DNA of 64,000 nt from contig CALQZQ010000007.1 in assembly GCA_943349825.1 (NCBI GenBank), positions 1 to 64,000 on the forward strand, written 5' to 3'. Positions 25,885-34,808 of this stretch are shown here, piece by piece. The notes beneath the pieces are model-generated. The model had not been told where the DNA came from. It worked only from the letters and a program-made list of their open reading frames with translations, and did not search any database. The position numbers and the translations under genes are program-made. Position 1 is the first letter of the stretch, and every line of letters starts with the position of its first letter. This DNA is from Candidatus Peribacteria bacterium (GTDB lineage: Bacteria; Patescibacteriota; Gracilibacteria; UBA1369; 2-02-FULL-48-14).

Positions 25885-26111
25885 AACGATTCTTCCAAGC
25901 TCTAATCCGGATCTACCAAAAACTAATCTCCCCGGACCACTCTTTTTGGCGTCATCTTTTTCCCGGCGGCTTTTGTCGTTACACGCCCACCTGCAGCATG
26001 TACACCCACATGGCCATCGGTAAATACGGCGTCCTCAAGGGCAGCGCTAAGGGCTTCTGGCGCATCCTGCGTTGTAACCCCTGGAGCAAGGGGGGACTTG
26101 ATTTACCTTGA
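25878..26111 (+). CDS. yidD: Membrane protein insertion efficiency factor YidD
   Basis: A 77-aa protein with the whole YidD signature: ALIRIYQKLISP near the start, CRYTPTCSMY with its paired cysteines, and RILRCNPWSKGG at the end. YidD helps YidC-dependent membrane insertion. In most bacteria it neighbours rpmH-rnpA-yidC; here it is joined to a cell-wall peptidase instead. The ATG overlaps the upstream stop by 7 nt. Confidence 0.93.
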   Translation: MVKRFFQALIRIYQKLISPDHSFWRHLFPGGFCRYTPTCSMYTHMAIGKYGVLKGSAKGFWRILRCNPWSKGGLDLP

Positions 26112-26153
26112 GAATGTAGTTAAGCTCTCCCAGGTTTGCCCATTCACTCATCT

Positions 26154-27722
26154 ATGGAAAAAGGTTCTGACGTCCGAGTCATTAAACGCGCTCTGCTGAG
26201 TGTGTCGGACAAAACAAACCTGATTTCGCTCGCCAAAGCCTTGCACGAACACGGTGCTGAGCTGCTTTCCACAGGAGGCACGGCCAAAGCGATCAAGGAA
26301 GCGGGCATTCCTGTAAAAGACGTTTCCGACTATACCGGTTTCCCAGAAATGATGGGCGGCCGCGTAAAGACCTTGCACCCCAAAGTGCACGGGGGACTTT
26401 TGATGCGCCGCGGTGAAGACGAAGCAGTGGCTGCCGCCAACGGCATCCAAGAAATCGACATGGTAGTGATCAACCTCTATCCTTTTGAGGACACCATCGC
26501 CAAAGAAGGAGTGGCGGAACCCGAAGCCATTGAACAAATCGACATCGGCGGTCCTTCTATGCTGCGCAGCGCGGCGAAAAACTTCAAATGGGTGACTTCG
26601 GTGAGCGATCCAAAAGACTATCCACTCATCCTCGAAGAACTCGAAAAATTCAAAGGCATCACGCTGGAAACGCGTCGTCACTGTGCGATTGCCGTTTTTG
26701 AAAAAACCAGCCACTACGACCACGCGATTGCCAATTATCTGCGTTACAAAGGCGAGCCCAACGAACCCTTGGATTTGCACTACGAAAAAGTGATGAAACT
26801 GCGTTATGGCGAAAACCCTCACCAAAAAGCAGCCTTCTTCCGCGACCCTTCAGACACCTTCCCGAACGTGACCAACTCCAAAGTACTGCAGGGCAAAGAA
26901 CTTTCCTACAACAACATCATCGATGCCGACGGGGCCCTGGAACTTGTCAAAGATTTTGACAAGCCTGCAGCCGCAGTCATAAAGCACACCAACCCCTGTG
27001 GTGCCGCAACTGCTGACAGTATTGAAGACGCTTTTCGCGAAGCTTACGCCGTGGATCCCATGGCCGCCTTCGGATGTGTGATTGCGCTCAACAGACCTTG
27101 CACCAAAGAAATAGCAGAGTTCATTCAAGAGCAAAAAATGTTCGTGGAAATCGTGATCGCGCCCGACTTCGACAAAGGCTCCCGCGAAATTTTTGCCGCC
27201 AAAGAAAAACTGCGTTTGCTCGAAACCGGTGAACTCCGCAAAAATCCCAATCAACGTCACATTCGCTCTGTGTCCGGCGGCTTGCTCGTTCAAACCGCGG
27301 ATCAACACATCGTGACCGAAGCAGACCTTCAAGTGGTTACCAAGGCTCAGCCCACCAAAGAAGAAATCGAAGCCCTGCTCTTCGCCCGCGTACTCGTGAA
27401 GCACGTGAAATCGAACGCCGTAGTCTTCGCTAAACTCAATGGCAAAGGCGGTTGCAGTGCCACCGGAATTGGTGCTGGACAAATGTCTCGAGTGGACAGT
27501 GTGATCATCGCCAAACGCAAAGGCGCCGACCGCATTCCCGGCTCCGTGATGTCCTCCGACGCGTTCTTCCCCTTCCCGGACGCCGTGGAAGAAGCCCACT
27601 CCGCCGGCATCCACGCCATCGTTCAACCCGGCGGCTCCATCCGTGACGCCGAAGTCATCGCCAAAGCCGACGAACTCGGAATGACCATGGTGCTGAGTGG
27701 AATCCGCAGTTTCAAACATTAA
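26154..27722 (+). CDS. purH: Bifunctional AICAR formyltransferase / IMP cyclohydrolase
   Basis: A 522-aa enzyme for the last two steps to IMP. The MGS-like cyclohydrolase domain (residues 1 to about 200) opens KRALLSVSDKTNL and has STGGTAKAI and VKTLHPKVHGG. The AICARFT domain contains LRYGENPHQKAA and KHTNPCGAA and ends GSIRDAEVIAKADELGM. Both halves look complete and of normal length. ATG at 26154 is preferred to a TTG at 26136. Two PurP-type ligases downstream would duplicate its formyl-transfer step. Confidence 0.95.
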   Translation: MEKGSDVRVIKRALLSVSDKTNLISLAKALHEHGAELLSTGGTAKAIKEAGIPVKDVSDYTGFPEMMGGRVKTLHPKVHGGLLMRRGEDEAVAAANGIQEIDMVVINLYPFEDTIAKEGVAEPEAIEQIDIGGPSMLRSAAKNFKWVTSVSDPKDYPLILEELEKFKGITLETRRHCAIAVFEKTSHYDHAIANYLRYKGEPNEPLDLHYEKVMKLRYGENPHQKAAFFRDPSDTFPNVTNSKVLQGKELSYNNIIDADGALELVKDFDKPAAAVIKHTNPCGAATADSIEDAFREAYAVDPMAAFGCVIALNRPCTKEIAEFIQEQKMFVEIVIAPDFDKGSREIFAAKEKLRLLETGELRKNPNQRHIRSVSGGLLVQTADQHIVTEADLQVVTKAQPTKEEIEALLFARVLVKHVKSNAVVFAKLNGKGGCSATGIGAGQMSRVDSVIIAKRKGADRIPGSVMSSDAFFPFPDAVEEAHSAGIHAIVQPGGSIRDAEVIAKADELGMTMVLSGIRSFKH

Positions 27723-27743
27723 AATGTGTAGTATCCTAAGGCC

Positions 27744-28361
27744 ATGAAGAAAGCCTTATTTTTCGTACTCTTCCTCACCGCTTGCACCCCGAGCAACCTC
27801 TATTCCAACGACGAACTCGGCATCCAATTTGCCTATTCTTCGCCTGAATTCAAAGGAAAACTCGAAGTCGAAGACAACGAAATCATCTACCACTATCCAG
27901 ACTCGCTCGACATCCAGTACATCGCGGTTTTCCAAAAAGCCGAAGGCCAAAGCATTGAAGAAGCCATTCTCGCCCTCGTCAAAGAAAAAGGGAAAAATCC
28001 TGACGACTGCACCGTGGTGAATGAAGGTCCTTATTGGGCGAATGAAAACTATACGGCGTACACCCTGGATCTCTCTCAACCCACCCTAGTTTACACAGAG
28101 GAAGAGCTCGCTGCCATCGCGGAGGCGGATGCCGAAGCGGTAGTGGACACCGGGCCATTTGACGGCGAATGGATGAAGGGAAAAATCATGAATGATCGGC
28201 TCATCGCCGCGTGTTCCGACTATGCCGATCCTCTCGGCCTTGCGACTTTTAAAACCGTTACAAGCAGCTTCATTTTCAACAAGAAGACCGAATTTGTTTT
28301 CCTACCAAGTTATGCGGAGCCTCAATTTTACGATCCAAGTACTCTCATGTTAACGCATTAA
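27744..28361 (+). CDS. Predicted lipoprotein, hypothetical
   Basis: A 205-aa protein with an N-terminal signal and lipobox FLTAC (Cys at residue 14). The mature chain starts SNDELGIQFAYSS and looks like a beta-rich fold similar in plan to the 167-aa lipoprotein at 34888. A TATCCT box at 27732-27737 stands 6 nt before the ATG, so a leaderless transcript is possible. Function unknown. The SLH gene follows after 10 nt. Confidence 0.7.
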   Translation: MKKALFFVLFLTACTPSNLYSNDELGIQFAYSSPEFKGKLEVEDNEIIYHYPDSLDIQYIAVFQKAEGQSIEEAILALVKEKGKNPDDCTVVNEGPYWANENYTAYTLDLSQPTLVYTEEELAAIAEADAEAVVDTGPFDGEWMKGKIMNDRLIAACSDYADPLGLATFKTVTSSFIFNKKTEFVFLPSYAEPQFYDPSTLMLTH

Positions 28362-28371
28362 ACCCGCCACC

Positions 28372-29553
28372 ATGAAAAAACTTTTCTTCGCCGTCATTCT
28401 TTTCAGCCTCAGCGTCACTACGGCTTTTGCCGCTGAGCTGCCTTTCACGGCCTGGAGTCCGCTCGTTTACAACGCTCCCAATCAAATTGAATATGGCGAC
28501 AATTTTGAGGCTATTTATCAGCTGAAGCAGCAAGGTATTTTCGGAGGTTATCCGGACGGGACTTTCCGAGGAGACTCTGAAATCAACCGTGCCGAAATCA
28601 CAAAGATTTTAGTGCTTGCCTCTGGGGTTAGTGAAACGCAAATCGATGCAGAGTTGGAAGAATGGTTGGCGAATCCCGAAACACAGGCGGGTTTTACAGA
28701 CGTGGACCCCGATGATCGCAACAGTGTTTGGTATGTGGACTACGTGCTCTATGCACAAAAAGAAGGCATCGTTTCCGGCTACCCGGATGGAAGTTTTAAA
28801 CCCAGCGACCCGGTCTTGTTGTCAGAACTCTACAAGTTGGTGGTGGAGTCCCAATACGGAACGCCAGATTCCACTTTTCAAGGCGAGGAATGGTATCGCG
28901 AGTACATCAATTTTTTGGCGGAATACGGCATTCTAAGAGAGCACATTTACTCAGACTATGAGTATGAAGTTTTCTCCTACGATTTTTCAGCCGTGGGTTT
29001 TACTGGTGAACCTTCCTCCAAAGCCACAAGGGCTGGCGCGGCCGAACTCATTTATCGCCTGCAGTCTGTATGGAACGGTGAAGGTTTGCAAAATTTCGCC
29101 CCCTACCTTTCTTTGGATGAATACGCAGAGCGTTTTGGAGCCTCACTGAGCACCACCAATGACAAACTTTCCATCCAAGATCCGCACTTTCACTATCAAT
29201 TCACGGACCTACCTTTAGGAGGAGCCAATCTTGACGATTTGATCGTCTACATTTCAGATCCATCAGGTTTCGAAAATGGGTACTACACCGACATTTCCTT
29301 CATGCTGAAAAGTGAAACCTTCGCCGAGTCCAATGATTTCCCGGAAGACTACTATCAACACGTTTTTCGAGTGGAAGTGACAGACCCTGATTCATACTGG
29401 GCAAACTATTACGATGCCAACGGTTTGGACTTTTATTGCGGTAGCTGGGAGTCCATGGGTGATTCCGTGGACATCAAGCCTGCCGGCCTAGAAATCTGCT
29501 ACGACGAGGCTGAAATCGTAAAGTCAGACATTGATTTAACCACCTATCCCTAA
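28372..29553 (+). CDS. Secreted protein with three S-layer homology (SLH) domains
   Basis: A 393-aa protein with a clean signal peptide (cut after TTAFA). Three SLH repeats lie at about residues 42-85, 100-150 and 165-225. The first two have the classic GGYPDGTFRGDSEINRAE and SGYPDGSFKPSDPV patterns; the third is degenerate. The last 150 residues form a separate Tyr/Asp-rich domain of unknown type. SLH domains bind secondary cell-wall polymer, so it is probably cell-surface attached. It may be co-transcribed with the lipoprotein before it. Confidence 0.85.
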   Translation: MKKLFFAVILFSLSVTTAFAAELPFTAWSPLVYNAPNQIEYGDNFEAIYQLKQQGIFGGYPDGTFRGDSEINRAEITKILVLASGVSETQIDAELEEWLANPETQAGFTDVDPDDRNSVWYVDYVLYAQKEGIVSGYPDGSFKPSDPVLLSELYKLVVESQYGTPDSTFQGEEWYREYINFLAEYGILREHIYSDYEYEVFSYDFSAVGFTGEPSSKATRAGAAELIYRLQSVWNGEGLQNFAPYLSLDEYAERFGASLSTTNDKLSIQDPHFHYQFTDLPLGGANLDDLIVYISDPSGFENGYYTDISFMLKSETFAESNDFPEDYYQHVFRVEVTDPDSYWANYYDANGLDFYCGSWESMGDSVDIKPAGLEICYDEAEIVKSDIDLTTYP

Positions 29554-29588
29554 GTGCCCACCCTTTTCGACTTGATGAAAAGGCAAAA

Positions 29589-29638
29589 TTGACAAGACTC
29601 CAAAAAAAAGAAACAATGAATTCTTCTAAAGAAGAATT
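29589..29638 (+). promoter_or_regulatory. Promoter with an inverted repeat abutting the start codon
   Basis: TTGACA (29589-29594), a 17-nt spacer and AACAAT (29612-29617) precede the 67-aa gene. A perfect 8-bp inverted repeat (AATTCTTC 29619-29626, GAAGAATT 29631-29638, 4-nt loop) fills the space up to the ATG at 29639. It could be an operator, or a hairpin that hides the start codon. Confidence 0.5.
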
Positions 29639-29842
29639 ATGGCTTTAAACTGCCCCGTGGAGGAATTGAAAGGAGCCGAAGTAGGCCAACGGGTTTCTGT
29701 GCTCCGACAGGGAACTACGGTCATCACTAAAGAACTCGAAGTCCTCAGTGTAACTCCCACCCAAGTTCGAGTTCGTGCCGTCCTAGATTTTGAACGCATC
29801 GTGGACTTAGATCGAGAAACAGGGCTGGAAATCGCAGCTTAA
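29639..29842 (+). CDS. Small hypothetical protein, possibly a small beta-barrel
   Basis: A 67-aa protein with alternating polar and hydrophobic residues (VGQRVSVLRQGTTVITKELEVLSV...VRVRAVLDF), suggesting a small SH3- or KOW-like beta barrel. No family is recognised. It has its own promoter with a near-start inverted repeat. The uppP gene follows after 18 nt and may share the transcript. Confidence 0.6.
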   Translation: MALNCPVEELKGAEVGQRVSVLRQGTTVITKELEVLSVTPTQVRVRAVLDFERIVDLDRETGLEIAA

Positions 29843-29860
29843 AAAAGATAGCCTGAGTCC

Positions 29861-30598
29861 ATGACCCTCCTCCAAGCCGCGCTACTCGGAATCCTCCAAG
29901 GAATCACAGAATTTCTGCCCATTTCTTCGTCCGGCCATTTGGTGGTGGTGGAATCTTTGCTCGGCCTCCACGTAGAAGAGTTAAAAGATTTTGACGTGAC
30001 TTTGCACTTGGGCACGCTGCTCGCGATCCTCATTTATTTCCGCAAAGAAATTTTCCAAGTCCGTCGTTGGCCGCTGCTCGCCGTAGCCACGATTCCCGCC
30101 GTCATCGTCGGTCTGCTTTTCGCAGACACCATCGACGCCCACCTTCGCAACACCACTTCCGTAGCCATCCTCATGATCGTGATGGGACTCATTTATTTTA
30201 TTCCTCAACCACGGAGCGACCAAAAGCTCACCTGGGGTAGGGGGATAATCATTGGAGTAGCCCAAACTTTAGCCCTCATTCCAGGCGTGTCCCGCAGCGG
30301 TTCGACCATCTTCACGGGAATGATGCTCGGACTCAAACGCGAAGAAGCCGCCAAATTTTCTTTCATGCTCGGGGCCGTGGCCATCACCGGGGCTGGTTTG
30401 CTCACGTCCTATCACATTTTCGAAGGCACCGAACAAGTCACGCTTTCCGCACCCACCCTGCTCGTGGGCTTCATCACCGCCTTCCTTTCCAGTTGGCTTG
30501 CGGCAGACTGGCTCATGAAGTTCCTGCACAAGCATGGACTCCAGGCTTTTGGGGTGTATCGTATTATTCTCGGTTTCACGCTACTGCTTTTCTTCTAG
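29861..30598 (+). CDS. uppP: Undecaprenyl-diphosphatase
   Basis: A 245-aa multi-span membrane phosphatase (BacA family) that recycles undecaprenyl diphosphate to the monophosphate carrier for cell-wall synthesis. The two signature blocks are present: GILQGITEFLPISSSGH near the N-terminus and PGVSRSGSTIFTGM in the middle. Eight hydrophobic segments fit the family. It is slightly shorter than the usual 265-280 residues. Overproduction of such enzymes is known to give bacitracin tolerance. Confidence 0.95.
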   Translation: MTLLQAALLGILQGITEFLPISSSGHLVVVESLLGLHVEELKDFDVTLHLGTLLAILIYFRKEIFQVRRWPLLAVATIPAVIVGLLFADTIDAHLRNTTSVAILMIVMGLIYFIPQPRSDQKLTWGRGIIIGVAQTLALIPGVSRSGSTIFTGMMLGLKREEAAKFSFMLGAVAITGAGLLTSYHIFEGTEQVTLSAPTLLVGFITAFLSSWLAADWLMKFLHKHGLQAFGVYRIILGFTLLLFF

Positions 30599-30658
30599 GC
30601 ACCTTGATAAAATCGCTTACCTCTGCTTAAATGAGGTGGATTATAATCAAAAAATTCT

Positions 30659-30838
30659 ATGGCAAGAAGTGCTATAAGGGACGCTTTCAAAGGAGGTGAA
30701 GGGGATGAGGCAATCATCACAGCCGGACCTACAGGCGCGCCAATTCGTGAAGAAATTGCCGCAAAGATAAAGGAGACATCCGGAGCAAGCGGAGAAGAGG
30801 TGATGAAAGTGGTAGACATGGCTTTGCTCAACAACTAG
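30659..30838 (+). CDS. Small hypothetical protein (59 aa)
   Basis: The frame runs from ATG at 30659 to TAG at 30836-30838. It begins MARSAIRDAFKGGEG and ends VVDMALLNN, a hydrophilic helical chain with a TAGPTGAPI turn. TATAAT at 30642-30647 sits 11 nt before the ATG, but I see no good -35. It occupies an otherwise empty 320-base gap between uppP and purP, and its amino-acid use looks protein-like. No family recognised; reality is likely but not certain. Confidence 0.5.
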   Translation: MARSAIRDAFKGGEGDEAIITAGPTGAPIREEIAAKIKETSGASGEEVMKVVDMALLNN

Positions 30839-30862
30839 TAGTTCGGCCGCGAGCAAAAGTTC

Positions 30863-30890
30863 TCGACAAAATCGCGCCCCGTGCTAAGAT
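30863..30890 (+). promoter_or_regulatory. Promoter for the first purP gene
   Basis: TCGACA (30863-30868), a 16-nt spacer and TAAGAT (30885-30890), with an extended -10 TG at 30882-30883. The start codon is 29 nt downstream. Confidence 0.5.
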
Positions 30891-30919
30891 GGCCAAAAGC
30901 TCTTTCCACGAACACGCAC

Positions 30920-31945
30920 ATGTCCACCTCCATTTCCGATTACGCCATTGCCACCATCGGCAGCCACACGGCCCTTCAAATTCTCAAAGGGGCCAGAGAC
31001 GAAGGCTTCCGCACCATCGCCATCATCACGCCCGAAATCCGCCCCGTTTTTGAAAGTTTCCCCGTCGCGGATGAACTCATTGAAATCCCTAGCTTCGCCG
31101 ATTACTTCAGCATCGAAGAAGAGCTCGTGAAAAAAAACGCCATCGTGATCCCGCACGGCTCGTTCGTGAGTTACGTGGGGGTGGAAGAAATCGCCACCAA
31201 AATGAAAGCGATGTACTACGGTAGCCGCGGCATTCTCCGCTGGGAATCCGACCGCAGCATGGAAAGACAGTGGCTTCAAAAAGCCGGTCTCAACCTACCT
31301 CGCGTCTTCACAAAACCCGAAGAAATCGACTGCCCCGTGATCGTCAAATTCCACGGAGCCAAAGGCGGCTTTGGTTATTTCATCGCCAAAAGCCCTGCTG
31401 AATTTTACGAACGAATCAAAGAGTTCCCGGGACAAAACGACTACGCCATTCAGGAGTACATCGTGGGAGTGCCCATGTACGTGCACTACTTTTATTCCGC
31501 GCTCACCGGCGAGCTCGAAATCATGAGCTTCGACAAACGCTACGAGTCCAACGCCGATTCCATCGGACGTATCGCTGCCAAAGACCAAATCGAATCCGGC
31601 ATCCGTACCAGCTACACCATCACGGGAAACATTCCCATTGTCGTGCGTGAATCCATGCTCCCCATGTTCTTCAAAATTGGACAAGATGTCATCAATACTT
31701 CCAAGCTCGAAGGAGCGCCCAAAGGCCTCTTCGGGCCGTTCTGCTTAGAAGGCATCATCGATCCCAACCTCAATTTCCGCGTCTTCGAAATCTCCGCCCG
31801 CATCGTGGCCGGCACGAATCCTTATATAGAAGGCTCGCCTTACACGGCGCTGCGCTACAAAGAACCTATGTCCACCGGCCGCCGCCTGGCCCGTGAAATC
31901 AAACAAGCCATTGAAGCCGGACGTTTGGAAGAGTTGCTGGGGTAA
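30920..31945 (+). CDS. purP: ATP-dependent AICAR formyl ligase, PurP family
   Basis: A 341-aa ATP-grasp enzyme. PurP (formate-phosphoribosylaminoimidazolecarboxamide ligase) uses ATP and formate to convert AICAR to FAICAR in archaeal-type purine synthesis. Signatures seen: IATIGSHTALQILKGA at the N-terminus, VIVKFHGAKGGFGYF in the ATP-grasp region, MSFDKRYESNADSIGRI, GPFCLEGI and FEISARIVAGTN with the expected metal-binding acids, and MSTGRRLAREIK at the end. ATG at 30920 is chosen over an upstream start at 30881 that would lie within the promoter. Its step duplicates that of PurH in this window. Confidence 0.88.
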   Translation: MSTSISDYAIATIGSHTALQILKGARDEGFRTIAIITPEIRPVFESFPVADELIEIPSFADYFSIEEELVKKNAIVIPHGSFVSYVGVEEIATKMKAMYYGSRGILRWESDRSMERQWLQKAGLNLPRVFTKPEEIDCPVIVKFHGAKGGFGYFIAKSPAEFYERIKEFPGQNDYAIQEYIVGVPMYVHYFYSALTGELEIMSFDKRYESNADSIGRIAAKDQIESGIRTSYTITGNIPIVVRESMLPMFFKIGQDVINTSKLEGAPKGLFGPFCLEGIIDPNLNFRVFEISARIVAGTNPYIEGSPYTALRYKEPMSTGRRLAREIKQAIEAGRLEELLG

Positions 31946-31953
31946 TCTATACT
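31925..31953 (+). promoter_or_regulatory. Promoter giving a leaderless sulfatase transcript
   Basis: TTGGAA (31925-31930), a 17-nt spacer and TATACT (31948-31953) overlap the end of purP. The sulfatase ATG at 31960 is 6 nt beyond the -10 box. Confidence 0.55.
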
Positions 31954-31959
31954 GAAAAC

Positions 31960-33357
31960 ATGAAAAAGCCCTGCGCCCTCATTCTCGTTTTAGCGATCAT
32001 TTTATCCGCTTGCAACGTCACGTCGATAGACCTCAGTACAGGGCCGGCCCCTCAACCGAACATTATCCTCATTTTGAGCGACGATCAGCGTGCAGACGAC
32101 CTGGGAAGCATGCCCAATCTGGCAGCACTCACGGCAGAGGGCACCAATTTCACTCATGCTTACGTCACCACTCCCCTCTGCTGCCCTTCACGCTCGTCCA
32201 TTCTAACGGGGGAATACGCTCACAATCATGGGGTGCTGGGCAATACCGCCCCCTATGGATTCGAGGCCTTTCCGGACAGTGAAACAATCGGCACCTGGCT
32301 TCAAACGGCGGGCTACAAAACGGCACTGATAGGAAAATATTTGAATGGCTATGCCAATACAAAAGGAAAATACGTCCCTCCCGGCTGGGATACCTTCATG
32401 GCATTCGTTAAAGGGCCCAACTACTATGAATACACTCTCAAAAATTTTGTAGACGGAGTAGATGAAGGCATTTTAAAGTATGGAAGCGAAGAAGCAGACT
32501 ACTCCACGGAGGTCATAGCAGAGGACGCTATGGATTTTTTGAACGAAACGGAAAGCAACGATACTCAACCGTTCTTTCTCTACTTCACACCTTACGCCCC
32601 GCACGAACCCGCCACCCCATCCGAAAAATATAAGGACATGGCAGCCAATATTGACCCCACGACCGCACCTTCCTACAACGAAGAAGACGTGAGCGACAAA
32701 AGCACTTGGGTGCAAAGCCTACCCAAGCTCTCTGCAGCAGAGGAGGAACAGCTAAAAAACTACGGCAGCCTCACTGCAGGAGCTCTCAAAGATTTGGACG
32801 ATGGCATCGGAAAGATCATCGACACACTCAAGGCCAACAACGAACTCGACAACACAGTGATTCTCTATATGAGTGACAATGGACTTCAGTGGGGAGAGCA
32901 CCGTATTGCCTTGAGCAAAAATGCACCCTACGAAGAATCCGTGCATGTCCCCCTGATCATTTATGACGGACGCATCAAAGCCGCAGGAAGCATTGACGAA
33001 TTCGCCCTCAATATAGATCTCGCTCCCACGCTTCTCGACTGGGCCGGACTCACCATTCCCGACACGGTAGACGGCAAGTCCCTCAAGCCGCTGCTGGAAG
33101 GACACACAGATGAGTGGAGGACAAGTTTCCTCACTGAAGCGTGGGGAAGCAGAGAAGGTGCCACATTCACTGGGGTTCATGAAGGGACTTGGTCCTACAT
33201 CGACTACGGTGACGGGCAAACTGAACTCTACGACCTAGAAGTCGACCCCTATGAGTTGAATAACCTTGCAAAGGACAATAAATACGCGGATGTACTCAAG
33301 GAGCTGGAGGCTGAACTGGCTCGTTTAAAGGAATGTAAAGGAAGCGCCTGCACATAG
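31960..33357 (+). CDS. Sulfatase (arylsulfatase family), predicted lipoprotein
   Basis: A 465-aa protein with signal peptide and lipobox ILSAC (Cys18). The sulfatase domain opens NIILILSDDQRADD with the metal-binding aspartates at 41-42. The formylglycine motif CxPSR is C74-C-P-S-R within PLCCPSRSSILTG. Further family blocks are IGKYLNGY, the YMSDNGLQWGEH metal site and the C-terminal ELYDLEVDPYELNNLA. Family members hydrolyse sulfate esters on glycans after conversion of the Cys to formylglycine. The substrate is unknown and no maturation enzyme is in the window. Anchoring to the outer membrane face suggests use of external sulfated polymers. Confidence 0.92.
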   Translation: MKKPCALILVLAIILSACNVTSIDLSTGPAPQPNIILILSDDQRADDLGSMPNLAALTAEGTNFTHAYVTTPLCCPSRSSILTGEYAHNHGVLGNTAPYGFEAFPDSETIGTWLQTAGYKTALIGKYLNGYANTKGKYVPPGWDTFMAFVKGPNYYEYTLKNFVDGVDEGILKYGSEEADYSTEVIAEDAMDFLNETESNDTQPFFLYFTPYAPHEPATPSEKYKDMAANIDPTTAPSYNEEDVSDKSTWVQSLPKLSAAEEEQLKNYGSLTAGALKDLDDGIGKIIDTLKANNELDNTVILYMSDNGLQWGEHRIALSKNAPYEESVHVPLIIYDGRIKAAGSIDEFALNIDLAPTLLDWAGLTIPDTVDGKSLKPLLEGHTDEWRTSFLTEAWGSREGATFTGVHEGTWSYIDYGDGQTELYDLEVDPYELNNLAKDNKYADVLKELEAELARLKECKGSACT

Positions 33358-33359
33358 TA

Positions 33360-33386
33360 TTGACAACTTAGCAAGGATAGTATAAA
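33360..33386 (+). promoter_or_regulatory. Promoter for the acidic SLH protein
   Basis: TTGACA (33360-33365) and TATAAA (33381-33386) are 15 nt apart; this is short, but both hexamers are strong. The ATG at 33410 follows 23 nt later with no Shine-Dalgarno sequence. Confidence 0.55.
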
Positions 33387-33409
33387 TTGTGTCCTTTTAA
33401 TCATATCTC

Positions 33410-34768
33410 ATGAAAAAGTTCAAGACTTTATTCGTTGCCCTTTTGGGACTCACGTTCCTCAGCGCACTCGTACCCTTAGCCGGTTCTTCTTCCATTACGG
33501 AAGTGGTATCCGGAGCTTCTGCAGACCTCGACTACGTTTATATAGACGGTGAAGATACCGACGATGTAGCTCTCGCTGCCGAAAAGAACGACGACCTCGA
33601 CTTTCCTCTCTTCGGAGAAGAAGACGGAGACACCCAGTACCTTTATATGGGTTCCAATTCGATGTTCGACAACGTTTTCTTCGTCATTGAAGGAAAAGCT
33701 GAGTACGACGACGAAAAAGAAGCTGAACTCACTTGGCAGTACAGCGACGGAGATTCTTGGCAAGACCTCGATGTGAACGACGATGCTGTGGACAACTTCA
33801 CAGACATCGGGACTCACAACGTGAGCTTCGACGTTCCTTCCGATTGGGAAAAGTTTGAATTCGAAGACACCAATGCTTACTGGGTTCGTGTTCGTAACGA
33901 CGAAGAAACGACCAAGGGTGCCATCATCCAACAAATTTCCGCTCGTGTCCTCAACGTTGAAGTGACCGTGACCACAGACAACGGTGGCTCTCTGACCAAT
34001 CTCACCATCGACAATTTCAACCTTGGTGAAGGAACTGACACTCGTATTTACTCTTTCGAGGACACAGGCAACGGAACTTACCTCATGGCTGTTCAAACAG
34101 AAATGACGGACACCGACTACATGCTTGCAGTGAGCGCAGAAGGCTACTTGGATCAAGCTTTCAATATCAACGACATCGACACCGACACTCAATCTTTCAA
34201 GGTTCAATTGACTCCGGATACAGGTTGCAGCACTCCTTTTGCAGACATCAGTTTCCACTGGGGTAAAACCGCTATCACGGATCTTTACTGCCGTGGAATC
34301 ATTGAAGGAGAAGAAGGCAACTACATGGTGAACCACACCATCACTCGTGCTGAATTCCTCAAGATGGCCATCATGAATGCCAGCATCGACACCACTAAGT
34401 ACGACTCTTATAGCGTTCCCTTCAGTGACGTAGAAGAAGACGAATGGTACTACGAATACGTGGCTACCGCTTACCGTCTCGATGCCATCGATGAAGACGA
34501 TCACTACTACCCTAACTCTCCGATCTCTCGTGTAGAAGCAATCACGCTCCTCGTTCGTTTGGCCGGTATGGAAGGAGACAACTCTTCTACCAAATTCTCC
34601 GACATCAGCAGCCGTGATTGGTATGCTGCTATGGTTCGTTTGGCTACCGACTACGATGTAGTAGAAGGTTACCCAGACGGTACTTTCAAGCCAGACCGCA
34701 ACCTCTCTCGTGCTGAGGCCGCTGTGATGGTGAACAACGCCTACCGCGCTTGGGTCCTAGAAAACTAA
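33410..34768 (+). CDS. Acidic surface protein with three C-terminal SLH domains
   Basis: A 452-aa secreted protein with a signal peptide (cut near LVPLAGSSS). The Asp/Glu-rich beta-type N-terminal half includes SDGDSWQDLDV and AYWVRVRND, like carbohydrate-binding or fibronectin-like modules. SLH repeats lie at about residues 278-330, 340-395 and 398-450; the last has the standard EGYPDGTFKPDRNLSRAEA. Codon choice looks unusually uniform (GAC, AAC, CTC, CGT), which fits high expression. It has its own promoter and a strong terminator, so it could be the main S-layer subunit. That is inference. Confidence 0.85.
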   Translation: MKKFKTLFVALLGLTFLSALVPLAGSSSITEVVSGASADLDYVYIDGEDTDDVALAAEKNDDLDFPLFGEEDGDTQYLYMGSNSMFDNVFFVIEGKAEYDDEKEAELTWQYSDGDSWQDLDVNDDAVDNFTDIGTHNVSFDVPSDWEKFEFEDTNAYWVRVRNDEETTKGAIIQQISARVLNVEVTVTTDNGGSLTNLTIDNFNLGEGTDTRIYSFEDTGNGTYLMAVQTEMTDTDYMLAVSAEGYLDQAFNINDIDTDTQSFKVQLTPDTGCSTPFADISFHWGKTAITDLYCRGIIEGEEGNYMVNHTITRAEFLKMAIMNASIDTTKYDSYSVPFSDVEEDEWYYEYVATAYRLDAIDEDDHYYPNSPISRVEAITLLVRLAGMEGDNSSTKFSDISSRDWYAAMVRLATDYDVVEGYPDGTFKPDRNLSRAEAAVMVNNAYRAWVLEN

Positions 34769-34778
34769 ACACTTTCCC

Positions 34779-34808
34779 AAAAGGGACTCCCCACGGAGTC
34801 CCTTTTTT
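34779..34808 (+). terminator. Rho-independent terminator after the SLH gene
   Basis: The stem GGGACTCC (34783-34790) pairs with GGAGTCCC (34795-34802) around a 4-nt loop. Six Ts follow (34803-34808), and As before the stem extend the pairing. It is the clearest terminator in the window. Confidence 0.92.
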
